A DNA stretch of 64,000 nt from Apis mellifera (lineage: Eukaryota > Arthropoda > Insecta > Hymenoptera > Apidae): assembly GCF_003254395.2 (NCBI RefSeq), contig NC_037639.1:7265501-7329500 (forward strand), given 5' to 3'. Under the pieces are notes generated by a model that saw nothing but the letters and a program-made list of their open reading frames with translations, did no database searches and had not been told where the DNA came from. Every line of letters starts with the position of its first letter. Position 1 is the stretch's first letter. Positions 63,320 to 64,000 of the stretch are shown in pieces. A program made the position numbers and the translations under genes.

Positions 63320-64000
63320 CGATGGGATAACGCCACGTATTTCCGGTAGGCGGATAGTTGCGAGAGATAATTTATGACAGTTCTCTCGAGAGGAACGACG
63401 ATCTGTTTCTATCCATGCTAGGATAATTTTTTTGAAACGTTAAACAGATGATAATTTGTAATTTTTTTTTCTTTTTTTCCGTGATCGTCGATGGATAATC
63501 TCCTCGGCAAATTGTCCGAGAGGAATGGAGAGGAATTTGTTGCAAATGGCGCTCTTTAGAAATCCAACCGCGTGATAAAATTTGGTAGAATCGATGTCCA
63601 ATAAGATATCGGTCTTCCTTACAAGAGGAATTCACAGACGTAGTTATTACCCTCTCTGCAAAGGGAAATCGTTCGAATTCGACCAAAATGTCCCTCCGAC
63701 TTTACGAAGGAATCGCGTAACACTTATCCTTCCTCCGTGATATACACACAGAAAATGGAAAAAGTGATCTTCTTGAGTCAAGTTTTTCGATCGAAACAAT
63801 CTTTCTTACTTCCTTTCAACAAATAGCCTGTAACGAATTTTATTAGAATTCTATACGATTGTAATAATCATTCTAATAATACGAAGAAACTCGACCAATA
63901 TTTTTTCTTCCTCGATGAAAAAAAACAAAAAATAACTCTTTAACTCTCATCACTTTGCAAACAACGCTTTTCAAACGCTTCTTAAACAACGTATTTGAAG

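Larger units (their letters stand above)
1..64000 (+). other. Probable interior of one very long intron (host gene on + strand, exons outside the window)
   Basis: No open frame in the window has a recognisable domain. The longest (about 190-220 codons) run through homopolymers, microsatellites or pyrimidine-rich DNA. Both strong splice-type composite sites (22962/22963 and 59464/59465) point the same way, on the + strand, and have the zero-length 3'ss/5'ss architecture known from recursive splicing of long insect introns. From that I infer that the window is intronic and transcribed left to right. The alternative is intergenic DNA with two chance matches. RNA-seq junctions or a genome alignment would decide. 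Confidence 0.55.
59508..64000. other. Non-coding spacer
   Basis: AT-rich to about 60120, then mixed with GC-richer patches. It holds (GA)n at 60308-60322 and 61700-61725, a short GAGGC-type repeat near 60578-60612 and T/C-rich DNA at 63275-63319. Frames at 60570-60893, 62497-62910 and 62772-63209 have no recognisable domain. Confidence 0.6.

Noticed and set aside
1..64000. tRNA, rRNA, telomeric TTAGG arrays and CRISPR-type repeats
   Set aside because: No GGTTCGAATCC-type B box in a cloverleaf context, no rRNA-like conserved block, no TTAGG array and no regularly spaced direct repeats with unique spacers were seen when reading both strands.

Overview
No protein-coding exon, RNA gene, transposase, reverse transcriptase or CRISPR array could be supported anywhere in these 64 kb. 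The DNA is AT-leaning with patches rich in GC and CpG. It carries many short microsatellites ((CT)n, (TA)n, (GA)n, poly-T, CCT), and its open frames are short and low in complexity. This texture fits a eukaryotic, most likely insect, intron or intergenic region. CpG is not depleted and pyrimidine microsatellites are frequent, which is reminiscent of bee or other hymenopteran genomes. That taxonomic placement is inference, because no diagnostic gene is present.

The most informative signals are two near-ideal recursive-splicing ratchet points, at 22962/22963 and 59464/59465. Each has a long polypyrimidine tract, then YAG, fused directly to a GTAAG donor. Both are on the + strand. They are the only CAGGTAAG sites I found on either strand, and both have a pyrimidine tract. 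The first has a candidate branch point 41 nt upstream and a strong GTGAGT donor 53 nt downstream, which together outline an RS-exon. The simplest model is that the whole window lies inside one very long intron of a + strand gene whose exons are outside the window, and that this intron is removed in steps.

Layout: 1-2520 is AT-rich spacer. 2521-3580 is a pyrimidine-rich zone. 3581-19646 is spacer with microsatellites and GC-richer patches near 13-15 kb and 19 kb. 19647-20320 is a three-copy tandem array of about 220 bp. 22916-23020 is ratchet point 1. 31.0-31.8 kb is GC- and pyrimidine-rich with a 19-bp minisatellite. 35980-36062 is a 37-bp tandem duplication. 36.9-37.3 kb is CpG-rich with quadruplex-type motifs on opposite strands. 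42268-43186 is a four-copy tandem array of about 228 bp with a palindrome in each unit, followed directly by a GC-rich block (43187-43680) holding a nested inverted repeat. 59423-59512 is ratchet point 2. Everything else is unassigned spacer, described segment by segment below.
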